Source of the DNA: Jeotgalicoccus sp036782755
GTDB taxonomy: Bacteria; Bacillota; Bacilli; Staphylococcales; Salinicoccaceae
DNA length: 64,000 nucleotides
Direction of reading: 5' to 3'
Assembly: GCA_036782755.1 (NCBI GenBank)
Contig: DAIPYL010000003.1
Location: 1-64,000 of the forward strand
The translations under genes and the position numbers were made by a program. The stretch's first letter is position 1. Each line of letters opens with the position of its first letter. Below the pieces are notes generated by a model, which saw nothing but the letters and a program-made list of their open reading frames with translations, made no database searches and was not told the origin of the DNA. Positions 24,681 through 33,910 of the stretch are shown one piece after another.

Positions 24681-25415
24681 TTACAACTTTTCATACCATA
24701 CTTTTTCCAGATAAAGACCTTCTGCCGGCGCTGTTTTAGGAATGATTGTTCTGTCCTTAGCCGCAATCATGTTCAGCGTATCCGGTGTTCTGATGCCTCT
24801 GCCGCATTCCAGTACATATGCCGCAAGAATCCGCACCATGTTATACAGAAAGCCTGTGCCGGTAATTACGAAGTCATAGCCGTCTTCTGTTTCGATGACT
24901 TTGAATTCTTTAATAGTCCTTACTTTATTTTTAATTTCCGCCTTCGCGCTCGAAAATGTCGTGAAGTCATGCGTGCCGATAAACGGCTCCATCGCTTCTT
25001 CCATCAGCGTTACATCAAGTGTGTAAGGGTAATGCGTCTTCAAACCGTCGTAAAACGGGTTTTTAGTGCCCGTGTAGACTTTGTAGCGGTATGTCTTCCC
25101 CGCTGCATCAAATCTTGAATGAAAGTCGTCAGCAGCGATTGTAACATCATTAATCAGGATGTCATCCGGCATCGCTCTGTTTAAAATGAATTTCCATTTC
25201 TCAGGCGGCAGATCTATCTGTGTGTCGAAGTGGAAATACTGCTCCAATGCATGTACTCCCGCATCTGTTCGTGATGATGCATGAATCCGGACGAATTCTT
25301 TATGCATACGTTTCAGCTGTTTCTCCACTGTGCCCTGCACTGTCCGGTAGTCATGCTGATACTGGAATCCGCTGAAGTTACGTCCGTTATATGAAATATT
25401 AACTGCCACTCTCAT
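24681..25415 (-). CDS. truA: tRNA pseudouridine(38-40) synthase TruA
   Basis: From ATG 25415 the protein has 244 residues, normal for TruA. An upstream in-frame start would overlap ecfT and has no ribosome binding site. Motifs are ISYNGRNFSGFQYQ near residue 7, the catalytic Asp in RTDAGVHA near 52 and GTGFLYNMVRI near 190. TruA modifies uridines 38-40 in the anticodon arm. It follows ecfT by five bases, the order seen in Bacillus and Staphylococcus. Confidence 0.97.
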   Translation of the reverse strand: MRVAVNISYNGRNFSGFQYQHDYRTVQGTVEKQLKRMHKEFVRIHASSRTDAGVHALEQYFHFDTQIDLPPEKWKFILNRAMPDDILINDVTIAADDFHSRFDAAGKTYRYKVYTGTKNPFYDGLKTHYPYTLDVTLMEEAMEPFIGTHDFTTFSSAKAEIKNKVRTIKEFKVIETEDGYDFVITGTGFLYNMVRILAAYVLECGRGIRTPDTLNMIAAKDRTIIPKTAPAEGLYLEKVWYEKL

Positions 25416-25420
25416 TAGTT

Positions 25421-26218
25421 TCACTGCCTTACAAATATTAATAGTGCACCGAACAATACAAGCAAAATCACTGCCAGTGTATCTCTCGTTTCCCACGACA
25501 GGAGACGGTAATGTGTCCGTCCTTCTTCACCCTGATAACCTCTGACTTCCATCGCAATCGCCATCTCTTCAGCGCGTTTAAATGCGGACATAAAGAGCGG
25601 GATAAATATCGGCACAAGTGCATTGATGCGCTGTTTTAAACTTCCCGTCATAAACGTCGAACCGCGCGCACTCTGCGCTTTAATTATCTTCTCTGTCTCG
25701 TCCATCAGCGTCGGTATAAATCTCAATGAAATTGACATCATCATCGCGATTTCATGAACCGGCACTTTAACCGCTTTAAGCGGTCTGCACAGTTTTTCAA
25801 TCGCATCCGTCAGTTCAATCGGACTTGTAGTCAGCGTCATCAATGTCGTAATAACGACGAGCATAATCAGCCGGACCGTAATATAAATACCGGTAATCAG
25901 TCCTTCGGATTCAATCGTAAAGAATCCCGCGTCAACAAGTACCGTACCGCCTTTAGTTAAGAATATATGCATCAGAAACGTAAAAATCAGCAGGATAAAT
26001 ATCAGTTTTAAACCGTTAAAAAGGAATCTGATTGACAGTCCTGCTAGCTTTGTCATCGTCAGCACGAACAGTATTAACAGACTGTAGCCGATCCAGTGAT
26101 TCGCAAAGAAAACAATAATCATAAATAAAATAACAGAAATAATCTTCGCACGCGGATCGAGTTTGTGAATGATACTATTTCCCGGGATATATCTCCCGAG
26201 CAGCATCGAACTAAGCAT
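25421..26218 (-). CDS. ecfT: ECF transporter transmembrane component EcfT
   Basis: Starting at ATG 26218 (265 residues) uses GGAGG at 26226-26230 and overlaps the ecfA2 stop by eight bases. The protein has about five membrane helices. It also has the two Ala-Arg-Gly coupling motifs in the cytoplasmic helices: AQSARGSTF near residue 163 and AMEVRGYQG near 220. EcfT joins the two ATPases to many substrate-binding S subunits for vitamin uptake. No S subunit is encoded here, which is usual for the shared group II modules. Confidence 0.96.
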   Translation of the reverse strand: MLSSMLLGRYIPGNSIIHKLDPRAKIISVILFMIIVFFANHWIGYSLLILFVLTMTKLAGLSIRFLFNGLKLIFILLIFTFLMHIFLTKGGTVLVDAGFFTIESEGLITGIYITVRLIMLVVITTLMTLTTSPIELTDAIEKLCRPLKAVKVPVHEIAMMMSISLRFIPTLMDETEKIIKAQSARGSTFMTGSLKQRINALVPIFIPLFMSAFKRAEEMAIAMEVRGYQGEEGRTHYRLLSWETRDTLAVILLVLFGALLIFVRQ

Positions 26219-27071
26219 TATGCTGCCTCCAGTCTTCATACAGCTGAATAAATTCCGCCGTATTCTTTGGAGTGCCGTTTAATTCTATGCCCTTCGCTGT
26301 TAAATCCTGAGCGAGCTGAATTACATGGGGAACTTCGAGATTGTACTGTTCCATAAAGTTTTTATCTGTCAGTACATCGGCAGTGATACCTTCACCGGCC
26401 AGCCTGCCTTCTGCCATCACTTTAACTTCATCTGTAAACTCAAGCACATCATTCATATCATGTGTAATCAGAATAACTGTAATACCGATTTTTTTATAGA
26501 CATCGTAAAATAGCTGCATTGTTTCATCATGACTTAATGGATCGAGTCCTGCTGTCGGTTCATCCAGTATTAAAATGCTCGGTTCCATCGCAAGAATTCC
26601 TGCGATCGCAACTTTTCTCATCTGTCCCCCTGAAAGTTCAAACGGACTTTTCCCAAGCAGCGATTCATCGACATTCAGGAGGTTCAGGTAGTAGCATGCT
26701 TTTTCCTTTGCTTCTTCTTCACTGATGCCCATATTCATCGGACCGAACATCACATCTTTTAAAACTGTGCTTTCGAAGAGCTGGTGTTCAGGAAACTGAA
26801 ACACCATACCGACTCTTGATTTCGCCTGATGGATTACTTTCTGCTTCACTTTTTTTGACAGTTTAATACCGTCTGTTTCCACCATACCCGAGCTCGGCAG
26901 AATCAGTCCGTTCATCGTCTGAATCAGCGTCGACTTGCCGCTCCCTGTATGGCCGATTAAACCGTAAAACTTTCCCGATTCAAACGTCGTATTTATATCT
27001 TTTAACGCCTGATATTCAAACGGAGACTTTCGGTTATAAATGACATTTACATCTTTAAATTGTATCGTCAT
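26211..27071 (-). CDS. ecfA2: ECF transporter ATPase EcfA2
   Basis: The 286-residue ATPase has Walker A GHTGSGKST near residue 40, the Q-loop FQFPEHQLFE, signature LSGGQMRK near 146 and Walker B ILILDEPTAGLDP near 166. The FPEHQLFE wording is typical of the A2 partner. Its start overlaps the ecfA1 stop by four bases, and its stop overlaps ecfT, so the three are translationally coupled. Confidence 0.97.
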   Translation of the reverse strand: MTIQFKDVNVIYNRKSPFEYQALKDINTTFESGKFYGLIGHTGSGKSTLIQTMNGLILPSSGMVETDGIKLSKKVKQKVIHQAKSRVGMVFQFPEHQLFESTVLKDVMFGPMNMGISEEEAKEKACYYLNLLNVDESLLGKSPFELSGGQMRKVAIAGILAMEPSILILDEPTAGLDPLSHDETMQLFYDVYKKIGITVILITHDMNDVLEFTDEVKVMAEGRLAGEGITADVLTDKNFMEQYNLEVPHVIQLAQDLTAKGIELNGTPKNTAEFIQLYEDWRQHNA

Positions 27072-27856
27072 AACCGCACCACCAGTTCATTGTGAGTCAT
27101 ATAGGAACCGTCGAGCAGTGCATCGGAAATCTCTACAGTATACGGTACTTTTAAGTTGCTTTTCTCAAGCCGCTCTTTATCCCTGTAGATTTCTTCAACT
27201 GAACCGTCACCGACAATACTGCCGTCGTTCATCACGATGACTCTGTCGCTCCGTTCAATTTCAGTTAAGTCGTGGGTAATATAAAGAATCGTCGTATCGA
27301 GCTGTTCATGCAGTCTGCATAATATAGACAGCACTTCGCTTCTGCCTGCAGGATCCAGCATGGATGTCGCTTCATCCAGAATAAGCACTTCCGGCTGCAT
27401 CGCCAATGCCCCTGCTATTGCAACGCGCTGTTTTTGTCCGCCCGACAGACGGTGGGGTTCGTGCGACCGGAATTCAAGCATATTAACGAGACTCAGCGCA
27501 TACTCAGTCCGTTCAATCATCTCCGACCGTTCAAGACCGAGATTTTCAAGTCCGAATGCAACATCATCTTCCACTGTTGCACCTACAAACTGGTTATCGG
27601 GATTTTGAAAGACGATAGCGAACTTACGGCGCAGCGTCTGCTTATTCTCTTCAGTCAGCAGTTCACCATCGACGTAAATTTCACCTTCATACTCTTCGAT
27701 AATACCCATAATGATTTTAACGAGCGTACTTTTCCCCGAACCGTTATGCCCGATTATCGAAGTCCATTCACCCGCATTAAAAGGGATGGAGATATGATCC
27801 AGAGCGTATGCTTCTTCTGCCCGGTATTTAAATGCAATATCTTTTAACGAAATCAT
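27068..27856 (-). CDS. ecfA1: ECF transporter ATPase EcfA1
   Basis: The 262-residue ATPase has Walker A GHNGSGKST near residue 37, FQNPDNQFVG, signature LSGGQKQRVA near 140 and Walker B VLILDEATSMLDP near 160. FQNPDNQFVGATVEDDVAFG is typical of A1. It lies about 150 bases after rplQ, separated by a hairpin terminator, and starts the ecfA1-ecfA2-ecfT-truA group. Confidence 0.97.
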   Translation of the reverse strand: MISLKDIAFKYRAEEAYALDHISIPFNAGEWTSIIGHNGSGKSTLVKIIMGIIEEYEGEIYVDGELLTEENKQTLRRKFAIVFQNPDNQFVGATVEDDVAFGLENLGLERSEMIERTEYALSLVNMLEFRSHEPHRLSGGQKQRVAIAGALAMQPEVLILDEATSMLDPAGRSEVLSILCRLHEQLDTTILYITHDLTEIERSDRVIVMNDGSIVGDGSVEEIYRDKERLEKSNLKVPYTVEISDALLDGSYMTHNELVVRL

Positions 27857-27881
27857 ATTTCCACCCCTTTAAAATTTTATG

Positions 27882-27941
27882 TAAAAAAAGCGCGTACCCT
27901 GCAATAAGAGTCGCGCACTGATTATATATTGCAGGATACGT
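27882..27941 (-). terminator. Terminator at the end of the ribosomal operon
   Basis: On the minus strand GTATCCTGCAAT and ATTGCAGGGTAC enclose a 22-base loop, followed by GCGCTTTTTTT. A small GAGCCC/GGGCTC hairpin lies upstream at 27957-27972. Some read-through into the ecf genes is possible. Confidence 0.8.
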
Positions 27942-28003
27942 TGAGCTAGACGAATGAGCCCTTCCGGGCTCACCATCATAACACTCACTCTGCTTTTAAA
28001 AGT

Positions 28004-28402
28004 TTACGCTTCTTCAGTTGTTACTGGAGCGCCTTCTACGAATTCAATAATTACAAGCTCAGCTCCGTCACCACGACGTGTTCCAAGCTTCTTGATGCTT
28101 GTGTAACCGCCTTGACGATCTGCGAAACGTGGAGCGATATCTTCAAATAATTTTTGAAGTGCATAACTAGTTGAACCATCTTCGTTGATGATTTCTACGT
28201 TACGTACAGTTTGACCGGCACGTCTTTTCGCTGCTAAGTCGCCGCGTTTACCCAGTGTAACTAAACGATCAGCAAGTTTACGTAATTCTTTAGCACGGTC
28301 TTCAGTCGTAGTGATGCGCTCACTAACGATTAATGAAGTAGCTAAGTCGCGTAACATTGCTTTTCTTTGGTCAGATGTACGTCCAAGTTTTCTGTAACCC
28401 AT
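28004..28402 (-). CDS. rplQ: 50S ribosomal protein L17
   Basis: The 132-residue protein starts MGYRKLGRTSDQRKAMLRDL, the L17 signature, and has the RKLADRLVTLGKRGD segment. It is slightly longer than the 120 residues typical of Bacillus because of a loop near NEDGSTSYALQKLF. It is the last gene of the ribosomal block, 18 bases after rpoA. Confidence 0.99.
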   Translation of the reverse strand: MGYRKLGRTSDQRKAMLRDLATSLIVSERITTTEDRAKELRKLADRLVTLGKRGDLAAKRRAGQTVRNVEIINEDGSTSYALQKLFEDIAPRFADRQGGYTSIKKLGTRRGDGAELVIIEFVEGAPVTTEEA

Positions 28403-28420
28403 TATTTCTCCTCCTTTATG

Positions 28421-29365
28421 CTAGTCTTCTTTACGTAGACCCAGGTCCAGGTCTTCGAGTTTAAATTTAACTTCTTCCAGAGACTTACGTCCCAGATTTC
28501 GCACTTTCATCATATCAGCTTCTGTTTTGTCAGTAAGTTCCTGAACAGAGTTGATACCAGCGCGTTTCAGACAGTTATAAGAACGTACTGATAAGTCAAG
28601 TTCTTCAATAGACATTTCAAGTACTTTCTCTTTCTGATCTTCTTCTTTTTCGATCATGATTTCAGCATTTTGTGCTTCATCAGTAAGACCTACAAAGATG
28701 TTTAAGTGTTCAGTGAGAATTTTAGCACCCAATGATACTGCTTCCTGAGGAGTGATTGAACCATCAGTCCATACATCCAGAGTAAGCTTATCGAAGTTTG
28801 TACTTTGTCCTACACGTGTATTTTCAACAGTATAATTCGCACGTTCTATCGGTGTATAGATAGAGTCGATTGGAATTACACCAATTGGCATATCAGCTTT
28901 ATTATTACCGTCTGCAAGTGTATATCCTCGACCACGATCTGCTGTCATGCGTAATTTCAAGCTTCCGCCTTTAGATACTGTTGCAATCTTAAGGTCTCTG
29001 TTTAAAATTTCCACATCACTGTCGTGAGTAATATCAGCTGCAGTTACCACACCTTCGCCGCTAAAATCAATTTCCAAAGTTTTTTCTTCTTCAGAATATA
29101 TCTTTAAAGCAAGGCTCTTCATGTTGGTAATAATTGTAGTCACGTCTTCAACAACATTGTCTATTGTCGAAAACTCATGAAGTACATTTTCTATTTCAAT
29201 CGTCTTAACTGCCGCACCTGGTAATGATGATAAAAGAATGCGACGCAAGGAGTTCCCAAGTGTTGTCCCATAACCTCTTTCTAAAGGTTCTACAACAAAC
29301 TTACCAAACTTAGAATCTTCCGATACCTCTACTGTCTCAATTCTAGGTTTCTCGATTTCGATCAT
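28421..29365 (-). CDS. rpoA: RNA polymerase alpha subunit
   Basis: Start ATG 29365 (314 residues) is chosen because GGAGG is eleven bases upstream; the ATG three codons earlier touches the ribosome binding site. The N-terminal dimerisation domain has RGYGTTLGNSLRRILLSSLPG near residue 30. The C-terminal DNA- and activator-binding domain has LDLSVRSYNCLKRAGI near 245 and MMKVRNLGRKSLEEV near 275. Confidence 0.99.
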   Translation of the reverse strand: MIEIEKPRIETVEVSEDSKFGKFVVEPLERGYGTTLGNSLRRILLSSLPGAAVKTIEIENVLHEFSTIDNVVEDVTTIITNMKSLALKIYSEEEKTLEIDFSGEGVVTAADITHDSDVEILNRDLKIATVSKGGSLKLRMTADRGRGYTLADGNNKADMPIGVIPIDSIYTPIERANYTVENTRVGQSTNFDKLTLDVWTDGSITPQEAVSLGAKILTEHLNIFVGLTDEAQNAEIMIEKEEDQKEKVLEMSIEELDLSVRSYNCLKRAGINSVQELTDKTEADMMKVRNLGRKSLEEVKFKLEDLDLGLRKED

Positions 29366-29445
29366 GTGTAACATATCCTCCCTTTAAACGCCGAAAATAT
29401 TAGAAAATAATATTGTTCCCAACTACTTAAGCGATTTATTATTCT

Positions 29446-29835
29446 TTATACACGACGGCGTTTAGGTGGACGACAGCCATTGTGTGGAACCGGAGTTACA
29501 TCTCTGATAGCTGTAATTTCAAGTCCAGCTGACTGAAGCGCACGGATAGCTGCTTCACGTCCGGCACCAGGACCTTTAACTGTAACTTCTACAGTTTTAA
29601 GACCATGTTCCATCGCTGCTTTAGAAGCAGTTTCAGAAGCCATTTGAGCTGCGAAAGGAGTAGATTTCTTAGAACCTTTGAACCCTAACGCACCGGCAGA
29701 TGACCATGAAAGAGCATTACCGAACTCGTCAGTAATAGTTACGATAGTGTTGTTAAAAGTTGAGCGGATGTGTGCTACACCTGCTTCGACATTCTTTTTC
29801 ACTCTACGTTTACGTGATTGTTGTTTGCGAGCCAT
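29446..29835 (-). CDS. rpsK: 30S ribosomal protein S11
   Basis: The 129-residue S11 has GVAHIRSTFNNTIVTITD near residue 19, GPGAGREAAIRAL near 88 and the C-terminus PHNGCRPPKRRRV. It is normal in length, with position between rpsM and rpoA. Confidence 0.99.
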   Translation of the reverse strand: MARKQQSRKRRVKKNVEAGVAHIRSTFNNTIVTITDEFGNALSWSSAGALGFKGSKKSTPFAAQMASETASKAAMEHGLKTVEVTVKGPGAGREAAIRALQSAGLEITAIRDVTPVPHNGCRPPKRRRV

Positions 29836-29864
29836 TATTTATCCTCCTTTACTTTAGTAACTGT

Positions 29865-30230
29865 TTATTTCTTCTTGTTCGCTACTGTTTTAATTGGACC
29901 TTTACGAGTTCTTGCGTTGTTCTTAGTTTTTTGACCATTAACTGGTAAACCGCGACGGTGACGCATTCCCTTGTAAGAACCGATTTCCATAAGACGTTTT
30001 ACGTTTAAGTTTGTTTCACGGCGTAAGTCACCTTCGACTTTATACGCGTCAATTACTTCACGAATTTTGTTTAACTCATCTTCAGTAAGATCTTTAACTC
30101 TGGTATTTTCATCAACTGATGCTTTAGCTAAAATTTCGCTAGCGCGTGTTGGTCCAATACCGAAAACATATGTTAAAGAAATTACAACACGTTTGTCACG
30201 TGGTACGTCAACTCCTGCAATACGAGCCAT
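29865..30230 (-). CDS. rpsM: 30S ribosomal protein S13
   Basis: The 121-residue S13 starts MARIAGVDVPRDKRVVISLTY and contains RHRRGLPVNGQKTKNNARTR near residue 91. The C-terminal basic tail reaches the A- and P-site tRNAs. The gene lies between rpmJ and rpsK. Confidence 0.99.
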   Translation of the reverse strand: MARIAGVDVPRDKRVVISLTYVFGIGPTRASEILAKASVDENTRVKDLTEDELNKIREVIDAYKVEGDLRRETNLNVKRLMEIGSYKGMRHRRGLPVNGQKTKNNARTRKGPIKTVANKKK

Positions 30231-30254
30231 ATCTTTGCACCTCCAAATTAAATA

Positions 30255-30398
<144 letters not shown>

Positions 30399-30617
30399 TT
30401 ATTTGAAACGATAAGTGATTCTGCCACGCGTTAAGTCATAGGGTGACATCTCAACTGTTACTTTATCACCAGGAAGTATGCGTATATAGTTCATACGAAT
30501 TTTACCTGATACATGAGCTAAAATCTCATGACCATTTTCTAATTCTACTTTGAACATTGCATTTGGTAAAGTATCAAGCACTGTACCTTCCAGTTCAATT
30601 ACATCTTGTTTACTCAC
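30399..30617 (-). CDS. infA: Translation initiation factor IF-1
   Basis: The 72-residue single S1/OB-fold protein has GTVLDTLPNAMFKVELENGHEI, HVSGKIRMNYIRILPGDKV and DLTRGRITYR. IF-1 occupies the A site during initiation. No map gene lies between adk and infA, as in Staphylococcus. Confidence 0.99.
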   Translation of the reverse strand: MSKQDVIELEGTVLDTLPNAMFKVELENGHEILAHVSGKIRMNYIRILPGDKVTVEMSPYDLTRGRITYRFK

Positions 30618-30650
30618 TTTTTTTCCTCCTTATACAGCATTTCAATTCCA

Positions 30651-30762
30651 TTATAGAAATTTGCTCTAGGTGACGACTCACTTCGTCTAATAACGACTCT
30701 CTCGTATACATATAGACATAGCAACATTCACCTAAATTGCTGCAAGGTGAATATTTCTATAA
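30651..30762 (-). promoter_or_regulatory. Structured adk-infA spacer with competing hairpins
   Basis: TTATAGAAAT (30651-30660) is complementary to ATTTCTATAA (30753-30762). TCACCTA (30728-30734) can pair either with TAGGTGA (30667-30673) or, shifted slightly, as ATTCACC with GGTGAAT (30746-30752). The two pairings exclude each other. The place, just before infA, suggests a control or processing element. Confidence 0.4.
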
Positions 30763-31404
30763 GCCATTAAGAATTTCATCGACTTCTTCGAAAACTTCTT
30801 CTATATCTTTTGAGCCATCTACTGTAGCTAGAACTCCAAGACTTTTATAGAAATCTAAAAGTGGCGCTGTTTGTTTGATATTAACTTCCAGACGGTTTTG
30901 CACTGTTTCCGGGTTGTCATCTTCGCGCTGGTAAAGTTTACCGCCGTCTAAGTCACAAATACCCTCTGTCTTAGGCGGATTAAACACTAAATGATAAGTC
31001 GCACCGCAAGTTTCGCAAATGCGTCGGCCAGTGAGTCTGTTCATTAATTCCTCTTCAGGAACTTCGACATAAATAGTCTGATCGATCTGAGTGCCAAGCT
31101 CTGACATGATGTTATTCAACGCTTCTGCCTGTTCAACAGTTCTAGGGAAACCGTCAAGCAGGAAACCATCTTTAGCATCACTTTGAGATAAACGCTCTTT
31201 TACGATGCCGACCGTTACTTCGTCAGGAACGAGTTCGCCCTGGTCCATAAATGCCTTGGCCTGTCTTCCTAAATCCGTCTCGTTTTTAATAGCAAGACGG
31301 AACATATCTCCTGTAGAGATATGAGGAATCGAGTATTTTTTGATTATCTTCGCAGCTTGAGTACCTTTTCCTGCACCAGGCAAGCCCATAATAATAATAT
31401 TCAT
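30757..31404 (-). CDS. adk: Adenylate kinase
   Basis: The 215-residue enzyme has the P-loop GLPGAGKGTQ (residues 7-16), the FLLDGFPRT motif near 81 and the LID domain with four zinc-type ligands, CETCG...CDLD near 130-153. It makes two ADP from ATP and AMP. The zinc LID is typical of Gram-positive enzymes. It follows secY by 18 bases. Confidence 0.99.
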   Translation of the reverse strand: MNIIIMGLPGAGKGTQAAKIIKKYSIPHISTGDMFRLAIKNETDLGRQAKAFMDQGELVPDEVTVGIVKERLSQSDAKDGFLLDGFPRTVEQAEALNNIMSELGTQIDQTIYVEVPEEELMNRLTGRRICETCGATYHLVFNPPKTEGICDLDGGKLYQREDDNPETVQNRLEVNIKQTAPLLDFYKSLGVLATVDGSKDIEEVFEEVDEILNGL

Positions 31405-31422
31405 TATTTTGTTTCCTCCTGC

Positions 31423-32724
31423 TTATCTACGCTTTCTAAATCCGCGGTATTCTCTTTGGTTTGCCTGAGCTTCCAATTGTTTCATCGTTTCCAGTGCAAC
31501 ACCGATAACGATTAATAAGCTCGTTCCGCCAATTTGAATCGCCTGCGGCAAGTCCATAAACTTCGTAATTAAGAGTGGTAAAATTGCAATTCCTGCAAGG
31601 AACAGAGAACCGACAAATACTAATCTGTATAAAACAGAAGTAATGTAGTCCTGTGTATTTTTACCTGGGCGGATGCCCGGAATATAACTGCCCTGTTTTT
31701 TCAGGTTGTCAGCCATCTTCTCAGGATTCACCTGTACAAATGAATAGAAGTAAGCAAATGCGATAATCAGGACAACATAGACAATCATTCCGATCCAGTC
31801 CGACGGGTCAGCAAAACGGGCTACCGTTTGTGCCCAGTTCGCATCCGGGAAGAATAATGTCAGTGTTTGAGGCATCATCAGAAATGCCATTGCAAAGATT
31901 ACCGGGATAACCCCTGCAGGGTTAACTTTTAACGGTAAAAATGTTGATTGCGGTGCCAGCTGTGATCCAGGTGTGCTCTGTCCTTTTGCATATTGCACTG
32001 GAATCTTACGAATTGCCTGTAAGATAAACACTGCAAACGCAGTAAGAAGAATAAGGAATATTACAATACCAGCGATTTGAAGCACTGCCATTGTCATATC
32101 CGCATTACCTGTGAATCTTGACTGATAAAGCTGGATTAATGCACTTGGAAGTGCACCTAAGATACCCGCGAAGATAATGATTGAAATACCATTACCGACA
32201 CCATGTGCAGTGATCTGCTCACCAAGCCACATGAGAAATGCAGTACCTGTAGTTAAAATTAAAGCTATAAGCAGATAAGATCCGACATTATTGTCATCAA
32301 TCAGGTTACCGCCAAACATCTGGTTAAATGCAAACGACATACCGATAGCTTGGATAAATGCTAAAACGATCGTGAAATACCTAGTGAATTGAGCAAGTTT
32401 ACGTCGGCCAACTTCACCTTGTCTTGCCCATTCAGCAAACTTTGGAACTACATCCATTTGAAGCAGCTGCGTCACAATTGAAGCCGTGATATACGGCATA
32501 ATCCCCATCGCAAGGATAGAGAAGTTCATGAGTGCTCCGCCGCCAAATGTATTCATTAAATCTAAAACTCCGCTCCCGGAAGCTCCTGTGTCAAAAACAC
32601 TTGGATCTACACCGGGAACAGGAATATACGTGCCGATTTTAAAAATAACTAGCATAACCAAAGTAAACAGTATCTTATTACGTATTTCTTTAATTTTAAA
32701 GAAATTCGATATCGTTCCGATCAT
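31423..32724 (-). CDS. secY: Preprotein translocase subunit SecY
   Basis: The 433-residue protein has ten membrane helices. SecY motifs include YIPVPGVDPSVF near residue 31, GIMPYITASIVTQLL near 73 and the C-terminal basic loop before REYRGFRKRR. It forms the protein-conducting channel. Its ATG overlaps the rplO stop as TAATG, with GAGGTGAT inside rplO as ribosome binding site. Confidence 0.99.
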   Translation of the reverse strand: MIGTISNFFKIKEIRNKILFTLVMLVIFKIGTYIPVPGVDPSVFDTGASGSGVLDLMNTFGGGALMNFSILAMGIMPYITASIVTQLLQMDVVPKFAEWARQGEVGRRKLAQFTRYFTIVLAFIQAIGMSFAFNQMFGGNLIDDNNVGSYLLIALILTTGTAFLMWLGEQITAHGVGNGISIIIFAGILGALPSALIQLYQSRFTGNADMTMAVLQIAGIVIFLILLTAFAVFILQAIRKIPVQYAKGQSTPGSQLAPQSTFLPLKVNPAGVIPVIFAMAFLMMPQTLTLFFPDANWAQTVARFADPSDWIGMIVYVVLIIAFAYFYSFVQVNPEKMADNLKKQGSYIPGIRPGKNTQDYITSVLYRLVFVGSLFLAGIAILPLLITKFMDLPQAIQIGGTSLLIVIGVALETMKQLEAQANQREYRGFRKRR

Positions 32725-33164
32725 TAGATCACCTCATGAGTTCCGCCCTGTTGCTCAATCGCTTCTACAGCTGAACTAGAAAATTTGTGCGCTTTAATCG
32801 TCAACTTCTTCTCTAAGTTACCGTTGCCTAAAATCTTAATTCCAGATTTTTGGTTTTTAACAATTCCTGATTCTATTAAAAGTTCAGGAGTTACTTCTGT
32901 ACCATTGTCAAAACGGTTTAACGCACTAACATTTACAACTGCGTAATCTTTACGGTTGATGTTTGTGAATCCGCGTTTTGGAATACTACGGAAAAGTGGT
33001 AATTGTCCACCTTCGAAAGTAAGACCGACTTTACCGCCAGAACGTGACTTCTGTCCGTCATGACCGCGACCGGATGTTTTACCGTTACCTGATGACATAC
33101 CGCGTCCAACTCTGTTACGTTTGTTACGCGCGCCTTCAACTGGTTTAAGTTCGTGTAATTTCAT
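32724..33164 (-). CDS. rplO: 50S ribosomal protein L15
   Basis: The 146-residue L15 has MKLHELKPVEGARNKRNRVG, GHDGQKSRSGGKV and GGQLPLFRSIPKRGF. It is coupled to secY by a one-base TAATG overlap. Confidence 0.99.
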   Translation of the reverse strand: MKLHELKPVEGARNKRNRVGRGMSSGNGKTSGRGHDGQKSRSGGKVGLTFEGGQLPLFRSIPKRGFTNINRKDYAVVNVSALNRFDNGTEVTPELLIESGIVKNQKSGIKILGNGNLEKKLTIKAHKFSSSAVEAIEQQGGTHEVI

Positions 33165-33191
33165 CTTCGCACCTCCTACATTATTTTATCA

Positions 33192-33371
33192 TTAATTCTC
33201 TTCGACTGTAACTAAATGACCGACTTTTGCAATCTGTCCTCTTAACTGAGGAGTATCTTCATGCTCAACAGTCTGGTGCATTTTCTTAAGGCCTAATGCC
33301 GTAACTGTGTCTCTTTGTGTCTGCGGTTTACCGATAACACTTTTAGTGAGGGTAACTTTCACTTTTGCCAT
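33192..33371 (-). CDS. rpmD: 50S ribosomal protein L30
   Basis: The 59-residue gene reads MAKVKVTLTKSVIGKP...DTVTALGLKKMHQTV and ends VGHLVTVEEN, the whole of a typical L30. It fills the space between rpsE and rplO, as in the standard spc operon. Confidence 0.98.
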   Translation of the reverse strand: MAKVKVTLTKSVIGKPQTQRDTVTALGLKKMHQTVEHEDTPQLRGQIAKVGHLVTVEEN

Positions 33372-33385
33372 TGACTATTCCCTCC

Positions 33386-33889
33386 TTAGTTTAGAATCTC
33401 TTCTACAGTTTTATCTCTAAGTCTTGCAACTTCGTTAACATCTTTAAGTTCAGTTAAGCCAGTCATTGTAGCGCGAACTACGTTGATCGGTGTATTAGCA
33501 CCAAGTGACTTACTTAAGATATCAGTGATACCAGCTAATTCCAGAACGGCACGAACCGGTCCACCGGCGATCACACCTGTACCAGGAGCAGCAGGTTTCA
33601 TGAATACGTTACCTGATGAGAATCGACCGATTACTTCATGAGGTACAGTACCATTAACGATAGGTACTTCAACCAGATTTTTCTTAGCAGATTCGATAGC
33701 TTTTTTGATTGCTTCAGGAACTTCCTGAGCTTTACCTGTACCGAAACCTACACGTCCTTTTCTGTCCCCAACTACTACTAAAGCTGAGAAACGGAAACGA
33801 CGACCACCTTTAACTACTTTAGCGATACGGTTGATCGTTACAACGCGCTCTTCAAATTCTTTTACTTCTCTTTCTCTTCTTTGAGCCAT
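33386..33889 (-). CDS. rpsE: 30S ribosomal protein S5
   Basis: The 167-residue S5 has the double-stranded RNA-binding segment EERVVTINRIAKVVKGGRRF near residue 13 and GFGTGKAQEVPEAIKKA near 48, with the second domain from about 85. It belongs to the spc operon between rplR and rpmD. Confidence 0.99.
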   Translation of the reverse strand: MAQRREREVKEFEERVVTINRIAKVVKGGRRFRFSALVVVGDRKGRVGFGTGKAQEVPEAIKKAIESAKKNLVEVPIVNGTVPHEVIGRFSSGNVFMKPAAPGTGVIAGGPVRAVLELAGITDILSKSLGANTPINVVRATMTGLTELKDVNEVARLRDKTVEEILN

Positions 33890-33910
33890 GAAATATGTCC
33901 CTCCTTTTTA

